From Arcobacter roscoffensis (lineage in GTDB: Bacteria; Campylobacterota; Campylobacteria; Campylobacterales; Arcobacteraceae), in contig NZ_CP100595.1 in NCBI RefSeq assembly GCF_024267655.1, positions 992,001 through 1,056,000 on the forward strand: 64,000 bases of DNA, read 5' to 3'. This document shows positions 43,972-51,246 of this stretch, piece by piece. The stretch's first letter is position 1; every line of letters begins with the position of its first letter. The notes beneath the pieces were generated by a model, which saw only the letters and a program-made list of their open reading frames with translations, made no database searches and had not been told where the DNA came from. The position numbers and the translations under genes were made by a program.

Positions 43972-44487
43972 GTGAAAGATAAAATAGTTTTTTATTTAGC
44001 AATATGGGGTGCACTATTAAGTTCAATATTGGGTTATTTTCAAATTCAAGAATATTTAACTCCAAAACATACTATTTATATAGATGCTCAAATAAGTGCC
44101 ACCAATAATAAAAATGGTGAAAATATTGTAATGTGGATACGAAATATTGGACAATCAACATTTTCAATAAAACCTCCAATAAAAATAATAAGTATGAATA
44201 AAAATGACAAAAAGGCTTACACACAAGTTCTTAATTGGAGTGAAATACCATCAACAAGAAAAAATTCTGATAACAGAATAGTACCTGGTCCAGCATTGCT
44301 AAAAACAAATGAGCTAATTGAAGCAAGAGGCACCTTAAACATGATGGATAAATTTAATCCAAAAGATAATGATGTATTTGTAGTCTTTGATATTGTTAAT
44401 GAAGGTCAATATCAAACTATTCTAAATGTTACAGAATCATATAGCAAAAATAATTTCAGGGTCAATGGATTTGTGCATAAATATTAA
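43972..44487 (+). CDS. Cassette gene 4, single-helix membrane-anchored protein
   Basis: From the GTG at 43972 the protein is 171 residues; AAGGATGGAG gives this start a proper ribosome site. An ATG at 43960 would add four residues but directly abuts AAGG. One N-terminal helix (IVFYLAIWGALLSSILGYF) is followed by a domain of about 140 residues rich in beta-type sequence (TIYIDAQISATNNKNGENIVMWIRNIG). The domain is probably outside the inner membrane or facing the cytoplasm as an anchored protein. No family is recognised. It fills a complete cassette between attC sites B and C. Confidence 0.72.
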   Translation: MKDKIVFYLAIWGALLSSILGYFQIQEYLTPKHTIYIDAQISATNNKNGENIVMWIRNIGQSTFSIKPPIKIISMNKNDKKAYTQVLNWSEIPSTRKNSDNRIVPGPALLKTNELIEARGTLNMMDKFNPKDNDVFVVFDIVNEGQYQTILNVTESYSKNNFRVNGFVHKY

Positions 44488-44488
44488 T

Positions 44489-44621
44489 TGATAACAAAAC
44501 ATTGGAAAGAAAAACGAGGGTGTACTTGCGGTTTTAAAGTTATAAATTGTAAGTAGAATTTAAAAGTGGTATTGAATAATCAGATGGAATCTTTCCTCGT
44601 TTTTCAATTCAACCGTTAGCA
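44489..44621 (+). other. attC site C (about 130 bp)
   Basis: The outer boxes are GATAAC (44490-44495) and GTTAGC (44615-44620). TTGGAAAGAAAAACGAGG (44502-44519) pairs with CCTCGTTTTTCAATTCAA (44595-44612) at 15 of 18 positions. The long central loop is about 75 bases. The site begins three bases after the stop of cassette gene 4. Confidence 0.85.
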
Positions 44622-44634
44622 TAGGAAATAATCA

Positions 44635-45108
44635 GTGAATATCCCAAATATCCCAACAGACAATCTTTATAAGTTTTTAAGTATATCTAGCATGTTAATT
44701 ACCATTTTTTTCTTTGTTATCCCCTTATACCTTAAACACGAAATAGATATAAAAATAATATATCTTACTGGAGAAATGGATTTAATTGAAAAAAAGATAT
44801 CTATTACTTCTAATGATCTAGATATACTTGATAAACTAGCTCAAACAGAAGATAAGCAATCATTAAAATATATTGAATTAGAAAAAGAAATCAAAAAAAA
44901 CAATCTTGTTAATGAGAATAGTTTAAATGAAATTCGTGTTAAATCTACACTTATAGCATATTATAAGAAAAATCTTTTTTATCTTGCTATAATTTCTTTT
45001 ATTATATTGTTCGTAAGTATTCCAATGACTTTTATTGGGTTTAGGCTATGGTACATAAAGATTCAGAAACCATTAGATACAGAATTGTATACTAACTTAA
45101 AGTGCTAA
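44635..45108 (+). CDS. Cassette gene 5, two-helix membrane protein with charged loop
   Basis: The 157-residue protein starts at GTG, 8 bases after AGGAAA and just inside the cassette after attC C. A helix (about 15-33), a charged, probably coiled-coil loop (about 35-105, KHEIDIKIIYLTGEMDLIEKK; KYIELEKEIKKNN) and a second helix (about 112-135) make a hairpin-like membrane protein. No family is recognised. Its stop codon lies inside the start of attC D. Confidence 0.72.
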   Translation: MNIPNIPTDNLYKFLSISSMLITIFFFVIPLYLKHEIDIKIIYLTGEMDLIEKKISITSNDLDILDKLAQTEDKQSLKYIELEKEIKKNNLVNENSLNEIRVKSTLIAYYKKNLFYLAIISFIILFVSIPMTFIGFRLWYIKIQKPLDTELYTNLKC

Positions 45109-45232
45109 AACCTTGGAAGAAAAACAAGGGTATACTGCGGTTTATTTTAACTTTTTAGAACAAAAAAGCTCAAATGAAAATTTGAAATTATCAAGTGGAA
45201 TCATACCCTTGTTTTTCAAGTCCAACGTTAGA
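45104..45232 (+). other. attC site D (about 130 bp), end of array
   Basis: GAAAAACAAGGGTAT on the left (within 45113-45133) pairs perfectly over 15 bp with the right arm ATACCCTTGTTTTTC (45203-45217), extended by TTGG/CCAA. The right core is GTTAGA (45228-45233). The central loop shares GCGGTTT and GTGGAATC with attC C, so the two sites are related. No gene follows in the next 150 bases. Confidence 0.83.
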
Positions 45233-45382
45233 ACTCCTATAAACTCTAAATTTTGGAAGAAAATCAGAAAATCTTACTTATCGGCTTTATAAGCTTTATG
45301 TAGAGATATAATTTGTTCCAAAAAGTATTCAAGAAGTAGAATTTATAGATTCTCTAAAATCAGACCTTTTGAACAATAAAAA

Positions 45383-46072
45383 TCACTTTTTATAAACTGC
45401 AAAAAAGTGAGGAACACTTGGTACTTGCTCATCATCATAAGCTAAAAAACTTTGCTCTTTTAGATTTTGTACTGTTATGAACTCATCTATTTCTGATTTA
45501 CTTAAAGGTTTTGGTATTTCATCTTCTTTTTCATGCTCATCTCTACTTCTACATGAAACTAAAATATATCCATCTTTTGAAAGAAGGGAAGTCATAGAAG
45601 TTCTTGCTTTTTTTCTGTATTCATCTGGTAAAACTTGAATCGTATTACACTCATAAACTACATCAAAACTCTCAAACCACTCTTTTGGATAGTCAAACAA
45701 ATCAGCTACTATAAACTGCACTTTTGTATCAGGGTATCTGTTTTTACAAAGCTCTATAGCCTTTGGTGAAATATCAAAAGCTATAACTTCAAAACCAAAC
45801 TCACTTAAAGCCTGTGCATCATCACCAACTCCACAGCCAATAACACAAGCTCTTTTATTCGCTTTGTTTATAGGGTTTTCTTTTAGCCAAGATACAAGAT
45901 AAGGACTTGGCTCTAAGTCAGCCCAAAACACCTTCGTATAGTCACCTTTGGCACTCTCATAAATATGGTCAAACCATTGTGTAGGTTTGTCTTTTTCATA
46001 ATAAGACTTAACCATGTCTTTGTATTTATCTGCTTCAAAAGTATCTTTATTTAGAAAATCAAAATCATTCAT
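45383..46072 (-). CDS. Class I SAM-dependent methyltransferase (TPMT-like)
   Basis: The 229-residue protein has motif I VIGCGVGDDAQALSEFG, the acidic end of strand 2 VIAFDIS, and YECNTIQVLP. The layout (WFDHIYESAKGDYTKVFWADLEPSP before motif I) matches the thiopurine-methyltransferase-like group. The substrate is unknown. It ends near the right border of the integron array, facing it, and has no partner gene. Confidence 0.85.
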   Translation of the reverse strand: MNDFDFLNKDTFEADKYKDMVKSYYEKDKPTQWFDHIYESAKGDYTKVFWADLEPSPYLVSWLKENPINKANKRACVIGCGVGDDAQALSEFGFEVIAFDISPKAIELCKNRYPDTKVQFIVADLFDYPKEWFESFDVVYECNTIQVLPDEYRKKARTSMTSLLSKDGYILVSCRSRDEHEKEDEIPKPLSKSEIDEFITVQNLKEQSFLAYDDEQVPSVPHFFAVYKK

Positions 46073-46233
46073 AATATACGCCTTTTGTTTTTGAGTGATT
46101 TTAGCAGTAGTTTTCTTAAGGGTGCTAGAGTGTTTATAAAATAAGAATTTCTCTGCATTTTTTATTTAGTTGTCAGTTGACAATAATATATTTATTTTAT
46201 ATAATTGATAAATGTATTATCTAAAGGTAAAAA

Positions 46234-46713
46234 ATGAAAAATTATGATTTTGAACTTATATTTAAAGTTCCCAATATATCAAAAGATATAAATGAATACT
46301 TAGATAGTTTATATGAAAGTGCTTGTGATGATGCCATTATAAGTACAGGTCAGTTTGGAATGATAGCATTGTCTTTTTCAAGAGAATCAAATAGTGCAAA
46401 TGAAGCTATAAAAAGTGCAATAACTGATGTCAAAAAAGCCATAAAGGATGCCAAACTAGTAGAAGCAACTCCTGATATAGTAAGTATTTCTGATGTAGCA
46501 TCTATTTTAGGCTATTCAAGACAATATATAAGAAAACTTTTTGAAGAAAATATATCTTATCTACCAACACCAATTCATATAGGAAATCCTTCTATATGGC
46601 ACTTAAATGAAATACTTTCTTGTATCAAAGAAATCAAAAAAAACAAAGATATCAATGAATTGCTTTTTGAAGTATCTAGGGTTACTAAAGAAGTTAATAG
46701 AAGTAGGGTATGA
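46234..46713 (+). CDS. HTH DNA-binding protein (MerR/excisionase-type helix)
   Basis: The 159-residue protein has an N-terminal alpha/beta half (YDFELIFKVPNISKDINEYLDSLYESACDDAII; TDVKKAIKDAKLVEATPD) and a C-terminal helix-turn-helix (about 90-115, ISDVASILGYSRQYIRKLF), followed by a helical tail. The same two-part layout occurs in small regulators scattered across bacteria, function unknown. No partner toxin or phage gene is adjacent. Confidence 0.75.
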   Translation: MKNYDFELIFKVPNISKDINEYLDSLYESACDDAIISTGQFGMIALSFSRESNSANEAIKSAITDVKKAIKDAKLVEATPDIVSISDVASILGYSRQYIRKLFEENISYLPTPIHIGNPSIWHLNEILSCIKEIKKNKDINELLFEVSRVTKEVNRSRV

Positions 46714-46972
46714 TTCAGTATGATAATTTTTATATTGAAAACAAACACAAATCATGATACGAAAAATAAATATTTAAACATCAAAAAGTGGTATGTAAAA
46801 TTTGATTTTTCATACCATTCATCTTATTGTCTAAATCTATTTCATAAAAGTTACCCCTTCACACACTCAAAAAAAGCTATGATAAAATTGCTATATTAAT
46901 CAAAAAAGCTCAACTAATACAAAGAAAATTTATGTATATTATATATAAAATATTTATACATTGGGAAGATAG
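46714..46972. other. Intergenic stretch with one hairpin
   Basis: No gene is seen in these 259 bases. TGGTATG (46789-46795) pairs with CATACCA (46811-46817), with a T/A-rich loop. It could be a terminator for the HTH gene or an operator. Confidence 0.4.
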
Positions 46973-47872
46973 ATGAAGTTATTGGTTGAACTACCTGAAT
47001 TGATTGAAGATACTGTTTTGATTACTCCTGCTATTGAGAATCTTTTGAAGCATTATAGAAACGCTGAAGTTACTTTTGTAGGTTCTAGTGTTTCTACTCA
47101 ACTTTTTTCTAAAGATGAAAGAGTTAAAAACCTTGTTGTTGAGGAGACTTCTAAGAGTTTGTTTACTCTTATTTCACTTTTTAGAATGGCTAAAAGTTTT
47201 GATGAACAAGATTTAGTTATCTCTTTTAAAGATGGTTTTTTATCTAAGTTTTTTGTTTATTTTGTAAATGCAAAAAAGAAAGTAAGTTATACTTCAAACA
47301 ACAAAGATATTCATCAAGTTGAAAAGTACAATAACTTTGTAAATGAAACTTTAGATACTTCATATAAAGCAGGGGATTTGATGCTTCACTTTAAACCTCA
47401 GTGGTTTAAAAAACCTACTTTTGGTATTCACCCAGGTTCAACTTATGCAGATGTTAAAAGATGGCCACCGCAAGAGTTTGCTAAAGTAGCTGTTGCTTTA
47501 TCTGCTAAGTATGATATTGTACTTCTTGGTGGTAAAAATGAAGTTGATATTTGTAGTGTGATAGAAGAAGAACTTCAAGCAAATGGTATTACAAACTATG
47601 AAAATCTTGCAGGCAAAACTTCTGTAGCTGATTTAGTAGAAAAAATCGCTGCTCTTGATTTATTTTTAGGAATAGATTGTGGGCCTATGCAGTTAGCTGC
47701 TGTTTACAGAGTAAACTCTATAATATTACCAACATCTTATGATAAGATAGAGCAAAGAAATCAGTGGAAAAACCCACTTGAGACTATAGTTTATAAAGAA
47801 GTAGACCCTTATGAGGATGAGCCTGATTATACTGTTCAAGCCCAAGATGTTTTAAAACTGTTTAAGTTATAA
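46973..47872 (+). CDS. Glycosyltransferase family 9 (heptosyltransferase-like)
   Basis: The 299-residue protein has the GT9 start (MKLLVELPELIEDTVLITPAIENLLKHY), FGIHPGSTYADVKRWPPQEFAKVA with the donor-binding region, VLLGGKNE, NLAGKTSVADLVEKIAALDLFLGIDCGPMQLAA and the closing acceptor region. GT9 enzymes add heptose to the lipopolysaccharide core at the inner face of the inner membrane. The usual Asp/Gly-rich D-C-G-P-M-Q replaces the more common D-S-G-x-x-H, so it may have another donor. It is convergent with xth. Confidence 0.88.
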   Translation: MKLLVELPELIEDTVLITPAIENLLKHYRNAEVTFVGSSVSTQLFSKDERVKNLVVEETSKSLFTLISLFRMAKSFDEQDLVISFKDGFLSKFFVYFVNAKKKVSYTSNNKDIHQVEKYNNFVNETLDTSYKAGDLMLHFKPQWFKKPTFGIHPGSTYADVKRWPPQEFAKVAVALSAKYDIVLLGGKNEVDICSVIEEELQANGITNYENLAGKTSVADLVEKIAALDLFLGIDCGPMQLAAVYRVNSIILPTSYDKIEQRNQWKNPLETIVYKEVDPYEDEPDYTVQAQDVLKLFKL

Positions 47873-47890
47873 GAGGATAACTCTTATAAC
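47866..47890. terminator. Bidirectional terminator between GT9 gene and xth
   Basis: GTTATAAGAG and CTCTTATAAC form a perfect 10-bp stem with a GATAA loop. It spans both stop codons of the convergent genes. Confidence 0.65.
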
Positions 47891-48672
47891 TCAATCTCAA
47901 GTCCGATAGGACAATGATCACTTCCCATAACATCATCTAAGATATAAGCATCTTTTACAAAATCTTTTAAATCTTCACTTATATAAAAGTAGTCGATTCT
48001 CCAGCCAACATTGTTTCCTCTAGCATTTGCTCTGTATGACCACCATGAATATTTATCTTTTATATCACCATTTACAAGTCTAAATGTATCAAGATAACCA
48101 TGTTCTAAGAACTTAGTTAACCAATCTCTTTCCATCGGCAAGAAACCTGATTTTTTTTCATTTGCTTTTGGTCTTGCGATGTCGATTTCTGTGTGAGCTG
48201 TATTTACATCTCCACAAACTATGATAGATTTTCCTTCTTTTTTTAGATTTTCACAGTGTTCTAAAAATCTATCATAAAACTCCATTTTATATGTAAGTCT
48301 TTCTTCTTTTGATTGACCATTTGGAAAATATACATTGAAAAATGCTATATCTTTTTCACCTAAAGTAAAATGAACTTCATTTATTCTTCCCTCATCAAGC
48401 ACATCTACACTAGGACAGTTGCACTCAAAAGTTGTTTCTATATCTGTAAATAGTGCTGTTCCACTTCTTCCTTTGATAGCTGATTCACTAGCAAATAGTG
48501 TTTTGTACTTTTTGTCAAAGATTGACTCAGGGATTTGTGATTTCATTGATTTTGTTTCTTGTATACCAAGTAAATCAATATTTGCTTCATCTACCCATTT
48601 TAAAGCCTCTTTTTTATCAACTGCTCTAATACCGTTTACATTCCACGAAATAAATTTATATGTTTTTGCCAT
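47884..48672 (-). CDS. xth: Exodeoxyribonuclease III
   Basis: The 262-residue enzyme has FISWNVNGIRA, LLGIQETKS (metal-binding glutamate), CGDVNTAHTEID, WRIDYFYISED and GSDHCPI (catalytic Asp-His). It cleaves abasic sites and removes 3' blocks in base-excision repair. Length matches ExoA/Xth of Campylobacterota. It is transcribed alone. Confidence 0.95.
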   Translation of the reverse strand: MAKTYKFISWNVNGIRAVDKKEALKWVDEANIDLLGIQETKSMKSQIPESIFDKKYKTLFASESAIKGRSGTALFTDIETTFECNCPSVDVLDEGRINEVHFTLGEKDIAFFNVYFPNGQSKEERLTYKMEFYDRFLEHCENLKKEGKSIIVCGDVNTAHTEIDIARPKANEKKSGFLPMERDWLTKFLEHGYLDTFRLVNGDIKDKYSWWSYRANARGNNVGWRIDYFYISEDLKDFVKDAYILDDVMGSDHCPIGLEIEL

Positions 48673-48740
48673 TTATTTATACCTTATAATATCTATTGAA
48701 TTTTTGAAATTATATCAGAAAAGTCTTGTATTATTTTTAT

Positions 48741-48756
48741 CTTGATTCTAATCAAG
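48741..48756. promoter_or_regulatory. FNR/CRP-type box before the globin gene
   Basis: CTTGATTCTAATCAAG contains TTGAT-N4-ATCAA, a perfect match to the FNR consensus half-sites, 57 bases before the globin ATG. It fits control by an FNR/CRP-family protein responding to oxygen or nitric oxide. Confidence 0.75.
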
Positions 48757-48812
48757 ACAAAAAGTATCCTATTTTGCTAAACTTCGCCAAATTATTAAAA
48801 AAGGAATAAATT

Positions 48813-49238
48813 ATGAATGAAAAAACAATAGAAATTATAAAAGCAACTGCTCCAATTGTAAGAGATAAAAAAGATGAAATTACAAATACAATGTATGAGA
48901 TTTTATTTACAAAGTATCCAGAAACAAAGATTTTATTTAAAGATGCTACAGAAGAACAGCCTAAAAAATTAGCAAATGCAATTTATGCTTATGCAAGCAA
49001 TATTGATAAGTTAGACAATCTTACAAAAGGAATAGAAACAATGGTAAGTGCTCACGTAAAAACAAATATCCAAGCTAAGCACTATCCTATGGTAAAAGAC
49101 TCTTTACTTCAAGCTTTCAAAGAGGTTTTAGGTGAAGCTTGTACTTCAGAGGTAGCTAATGCTTGGGCTGAAGCATATGATTTTTTAGCAAATGTATTAA
49201 TTCAAAAAGAGAAAGAAGCTTATTCTAAAGTATCATAG
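48813..49238 (+). CDS. Single-domain globin (Cgb/Vgb type)
   Basis: The 141-residue protein is a single-domain bacterial haemoglobin. It has the B10 tyrosine in NTMYEILF, the proximal F8 histidine in SAHVKTNIQAKHYPMV (H81) and the closing SEVANAWAEAYDFLANVL. The flavin domain of flavohaemoglobin is absent. In Campylobacter, Cgb of this type detoxifies nitric oxide under the CRP-family regulator NssR. A perfect FNR-type palindrome upstream suggests similar control. AAAGGAATAAATT gives the start. Confidence 0.92.
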   Translation: MNEKTIEIIKATAPIVRDKKDEITNTMYEILFTKYPETKILFKDATEEQPKKLANAIYAYASNIDKLDNLTKGIETMVSAHVKTNIQAKHYPMVKDSLLQAFKEVLGEACTSEVANAWAEAYDFLANVLIQKEKEAYSKVS

Positions 49239-49245
49239 ATATAAG

Positions 49246-49280
49246 GTTTAAACTAAAATACTAAGGTATTTAGTTTAAAC
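49246..49280. terminator. Bidirectional terminator between globin and TetR genes
   Basis: GTTTAAACTAAAATAC pairs with GTATTTAGTTTAAAC with one bulged A and a TAAG loop. It overlaps the TetR stop codon at 49275. Confidence 0.7.
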
Positions 49281-49847
49281 TCTAAATGAATTTATATAAG
49301 ATACTAAGTGTTTCATTGTATCTTCAAAATCTTTTTCATTTTCATGTTTTTTACTAAGAAGTAAAGCACCTTCAATTGAAGCTATTAAAAAAGTGGCACA
49401 AGTTTTTGTATCTAGTGTTTGAGTTATTTGTTTTTTATCTTTTGCTTTTTGCAAGATGTTTGAAAAAAACTCTTTCCATTCATCTAAAATAGTAGTTAAG
49501 GCTTTTGCAAAGTCCTCATCATGGTCAAGTGATTCTTGAAGTAAGTTTCCTAAAGGACATCCATTTTTTAAATCCCAACTATTAATATCTTCTAAAATTG
49601 ATATAAGTGAATCTATAATATTCTCTTCAGTACTTGCTAAGTCTTTCCACTTATTTTCAATTCTTAATTTTATTTTTTCATCAATCATAGATAAAACCAT
49701 CTCTTTTTTTGAAGGAAAGTAGTGATACATAGCACCTTTTTTTACATCAGCTCTTTTTAGTATATGAGCTAGTGAAGCTGCTTGGTATCCTTTAGAAAAG
49801 ACTTCTTGAAATGTGGCTTCAATCAATCTACTTCTTACATCTTGCAT
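49275..49847 (-). CDS. TetR-family repressor
   Basis: The 190-residue protein has the N-terminal TetR helix-turn-helix (about 5-50) with RLIEATFQEVFSKGYQAASLAHILKRADVKKGAMYHYFPSKKEM (in part) and an all-helical ligand domain with NGCPLGNLLQE, as in the YxaF/AcrR-like group with a possible redox cysteine. It lies 11 bases after the peroxiredoxin-like gene and is the second gene of that operon. It probably represses its own operon through the palindrome before it. The inducer is unknown, possibly an electrophile. Confidence 0.9.
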   Translation of the reverse strand: MQDVRSRLIEATFQEVFSKGYQAASLAHILKRADVKKGAMYHYFPSKKEMVLSMIDEKIKLRIENKWKDLASTEENIIDSLISILEDINSWDLKNGCPLGNLLQESLDHDEDFAKALTTILDEWKEFFSNILQKAKDKKQITQTLDTKTCATFLIASIEGALLLSKKHENEKDFEDTMKHLVSYINSFRV

Positions 49848-49858
49848 TTGCTTACACC

Positions 49859-50512
49859 TTATTGGTTTTTGCTAATTATATCCAAAATTTCTTGGGGTTC
49901 ACTTCTACTTGTGTAGTCTTCATCTATGAAGGCATATAGTATTTCTTTGTTTTTATTTATTACATACGTTGCAGGCATGGGAAGGTTAAATGTGTCATCA
50001 TTATTTGAGCCAACTATATCTATTCCAAATTTTTCATATATAGGTTTTAGCTCATCTGCAAGTGAAAACACTAGTCCATATTCTTTTGCTATTTTATTAT
50101 CTGTATCACTTAGAACTTCAAAACTTAGCTCATTTTTCTCTTTTGTTGTTAAGCTTGCATCTGGAGTTTGAGGAGAAATAGCTATAAGTTTTGCTTTTTT
50201 GTTTAACAGTTGTTCATTTATAGACTCAAATGCTTTTAATTCTAAGTTACAATATGGACACCATGCTCCTCTGTAGAAATTTAAAACTACAAATTCATTT
50301 TCTTCAAGTAATTTATTTAAATTTACATCTTTATTTATTGCATTTTTTAAAGTAAAATCTTTTGCTATATCTGATACTTTCAAAGCATTTTTTGATAATT
50401 TTTGCTCTTTTAGCTTTTGTGTTGCATTTAGCATTGTTTCTTGTAGATTTTCAGGGACTCTTTTTCTAAAATCTTCTTGATATTTATTTATACTATCTAT
50501 TAATCTTGACAT
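49859..50512 (-). CDS. Peroxiredoxin-like thiol protein
   Basis: The 217-residue protein is an AhpC/TSA-fold protein with NFYRGAWCPYCNLELKAFESIN, where the W-C-P-Y-C pair replaces the T-x-x-C peroxidatic motif, and LVFSLADELKPIYEKFGIDI. Members of this peroxiredoxin-like group are poorly studied and may reduce peroxides or quinones. There is no signal peptide. It is the first gene of the operon with a TetR repressor, preceded by a palindromic operator. Confidence 0.85.
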   Translation of the reverse strand: MSRLIDSINKYQEDFRKRVPENLQETMLNATQKLKEQKLSKNALKVSDIAKDFTLKNAINKDVNLNKLLEENEFVVLNFYRGAWCPYCNLELKAFESINEQLLNKKAKLIAISPQTPDASLTTKEKNELSFEVLSDTDNKIAKEYGLVFSLADELKPIYEKFGIDIVGSNNDDTFNLPMPATYVINKNKEILYAFIDEDYTSRSEPQEILDIISKNQ

Positions 50513-50546
50513 TATATTCCTTTAAATTCTTGTTATTTATTTTAAA

Positions 50547-50567
50547 ACCAACCAGTTGGTCTGTTGG
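50547..50567. promoter_or_regulatory. TetR-type operator before the peroxiredoxin-like operon
   Basis: The reverse strand reads AGACCAACTGGTTGGT, with ACCA/TGGT half-sites in overlapping arrangement, about 35 bases before the start codon. Operators of the form AGACC-N-GGTCT are common for TetR-family repressors. Confidence 0.6.
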
Positions 50568-50624
50568 AATATTAACAAGAAATCAAACTTGTGTCAAGCA
50601 CTTTTTTGATTTCTTATTTAGTTT

Positions 50625-50885
50625 TTATTTGTTTTGAGTAGTTTTTTTAGTAGGTTTAGGTTTGTTTTGAGGTATTAAAGGTTTCGGTGCATTAGGCTTT
50701 TTAGGTTTATTTACTCCTATTGATAAAGAGTTAAAATTTTGATTTGTAAAAGCTGATTTTGAATCAATTAGTTTATCGCCTTTTCCTCCATGCATATCGA
50801 TATTTTTTGCATTTTGATTATTAAATGAGTAATTAGCATATAAAATATTTGAAAACACTAAACTTATAAATATTATATATTTCAT
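50625..50885 (-). CDS. Small exported Lys/Pro-rich protein
   Basis: The 86-residue precursor has a signal peptide (MKYIIFISLVFSNILYA) and a short mature part with a lysine/proline tail (KPKKPNAPKPLIPQNKPKPTKK). The tail is like those that bind peptidoglycan or acidic polymers, but no domain is recognised. It overlaps the end of the upstream membrane-protein gene by 4 bases, so the two are coupled. The function is unknown. Confidence 0.65.
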   Translation of the reverse strand: MKYIIFISLVFSNILYANYSFNNQNAKNIDMHGGKGDKLIDSKSAFTNQNFNSLSIGVNKPKKPNAPKPLIPQNKPKPTKKTTQNK

Positions 50886-51145
50886 TCTTCTTCCTTTTTT
50901 TTATTCTTTTTTTCTCTTATATTTTTTGCTATTCCATAAATAGTAATTCCTATCCAAAATACTTCGATTATGAAAGAACCCAAGTTAAAGTGTACAAAAA
51001 GAGATATTAAAAGTAAGATAGCACCAACAAGGTTTAAAAGTTGATACTGAATTGATCTAATAGTATATTTATCCATTTGTAAAAGTAAGTAAGCAAAAAC
51101 AACAAATGCCATTCCCACAAAGCCTATCCATTGGTAAATATCCAA
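50882..51145 (-). CDS. CBU_0592-like small membrane protein
   Basis: The 87-residue protein has three helices (about 3-22, 35-51, 57-75) and a lysine-rich tail. The pattern IGFVGMAFVVFAYLLLQ ... YQLLNLVGAILLLISLFVHFNLGSFIIEVFWIGITIYGI (in part) matches the CBU_0592 family of unknown function. It is the first gene of a two-gene unit with the exported Lys/Pro-rich protein. Confidence 0.78.
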   Translation of the reverse strand: MDIYQWIGFVGMAFVVFAYLLLQMDKYTIRSIQYQLLNLVGAILLLISLFVHFNLGSFIIEVFWIGITIYGIAKNIREKKNKKKEEE

Positions 51146-51246
51146 GGTATTCTCCTGTCGTGATTTAAAATCGGATTGTAGCTTTTTTTTGATAATAAAG
51201 CCTTAATTTAGTATCTTAAATATATAAAATATTTTGGAGATTTATT

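Larger units (their letters stand above)
41531..45232. mobile_element. Decayed chromosomal integron: broken intI plus cassette array
   Basis: A broken integron integrase reads leftward. To its right, in the opposite direction, lie unknown genes that each start shortly after a GTTA-type core and end at a structured attC-like site. This is the standard integron layout. At least two complete cassettes are bounded by recognisable sites (43939-44615 and 44616-45227). Two or three more genes lie between the attI side and the first complete attC. The integrase is inactivated twice, so the array is probably fixed unless an integrase acts in trans. The assignment rests on the integrase sequence and attC geometry, not on a database search. 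Confidence 0.82.

Noticed and set aside
45234-45382. A further attC site beyond the end of the array
   Set aside because: CTATAAA (45237-45243) and TTTATAG (45342-45348) can pair and TTGGAAGAAAATCAG resembles the left arm of site D, but there is no matching right arm and no core box, so only a decayed remnant is possible.
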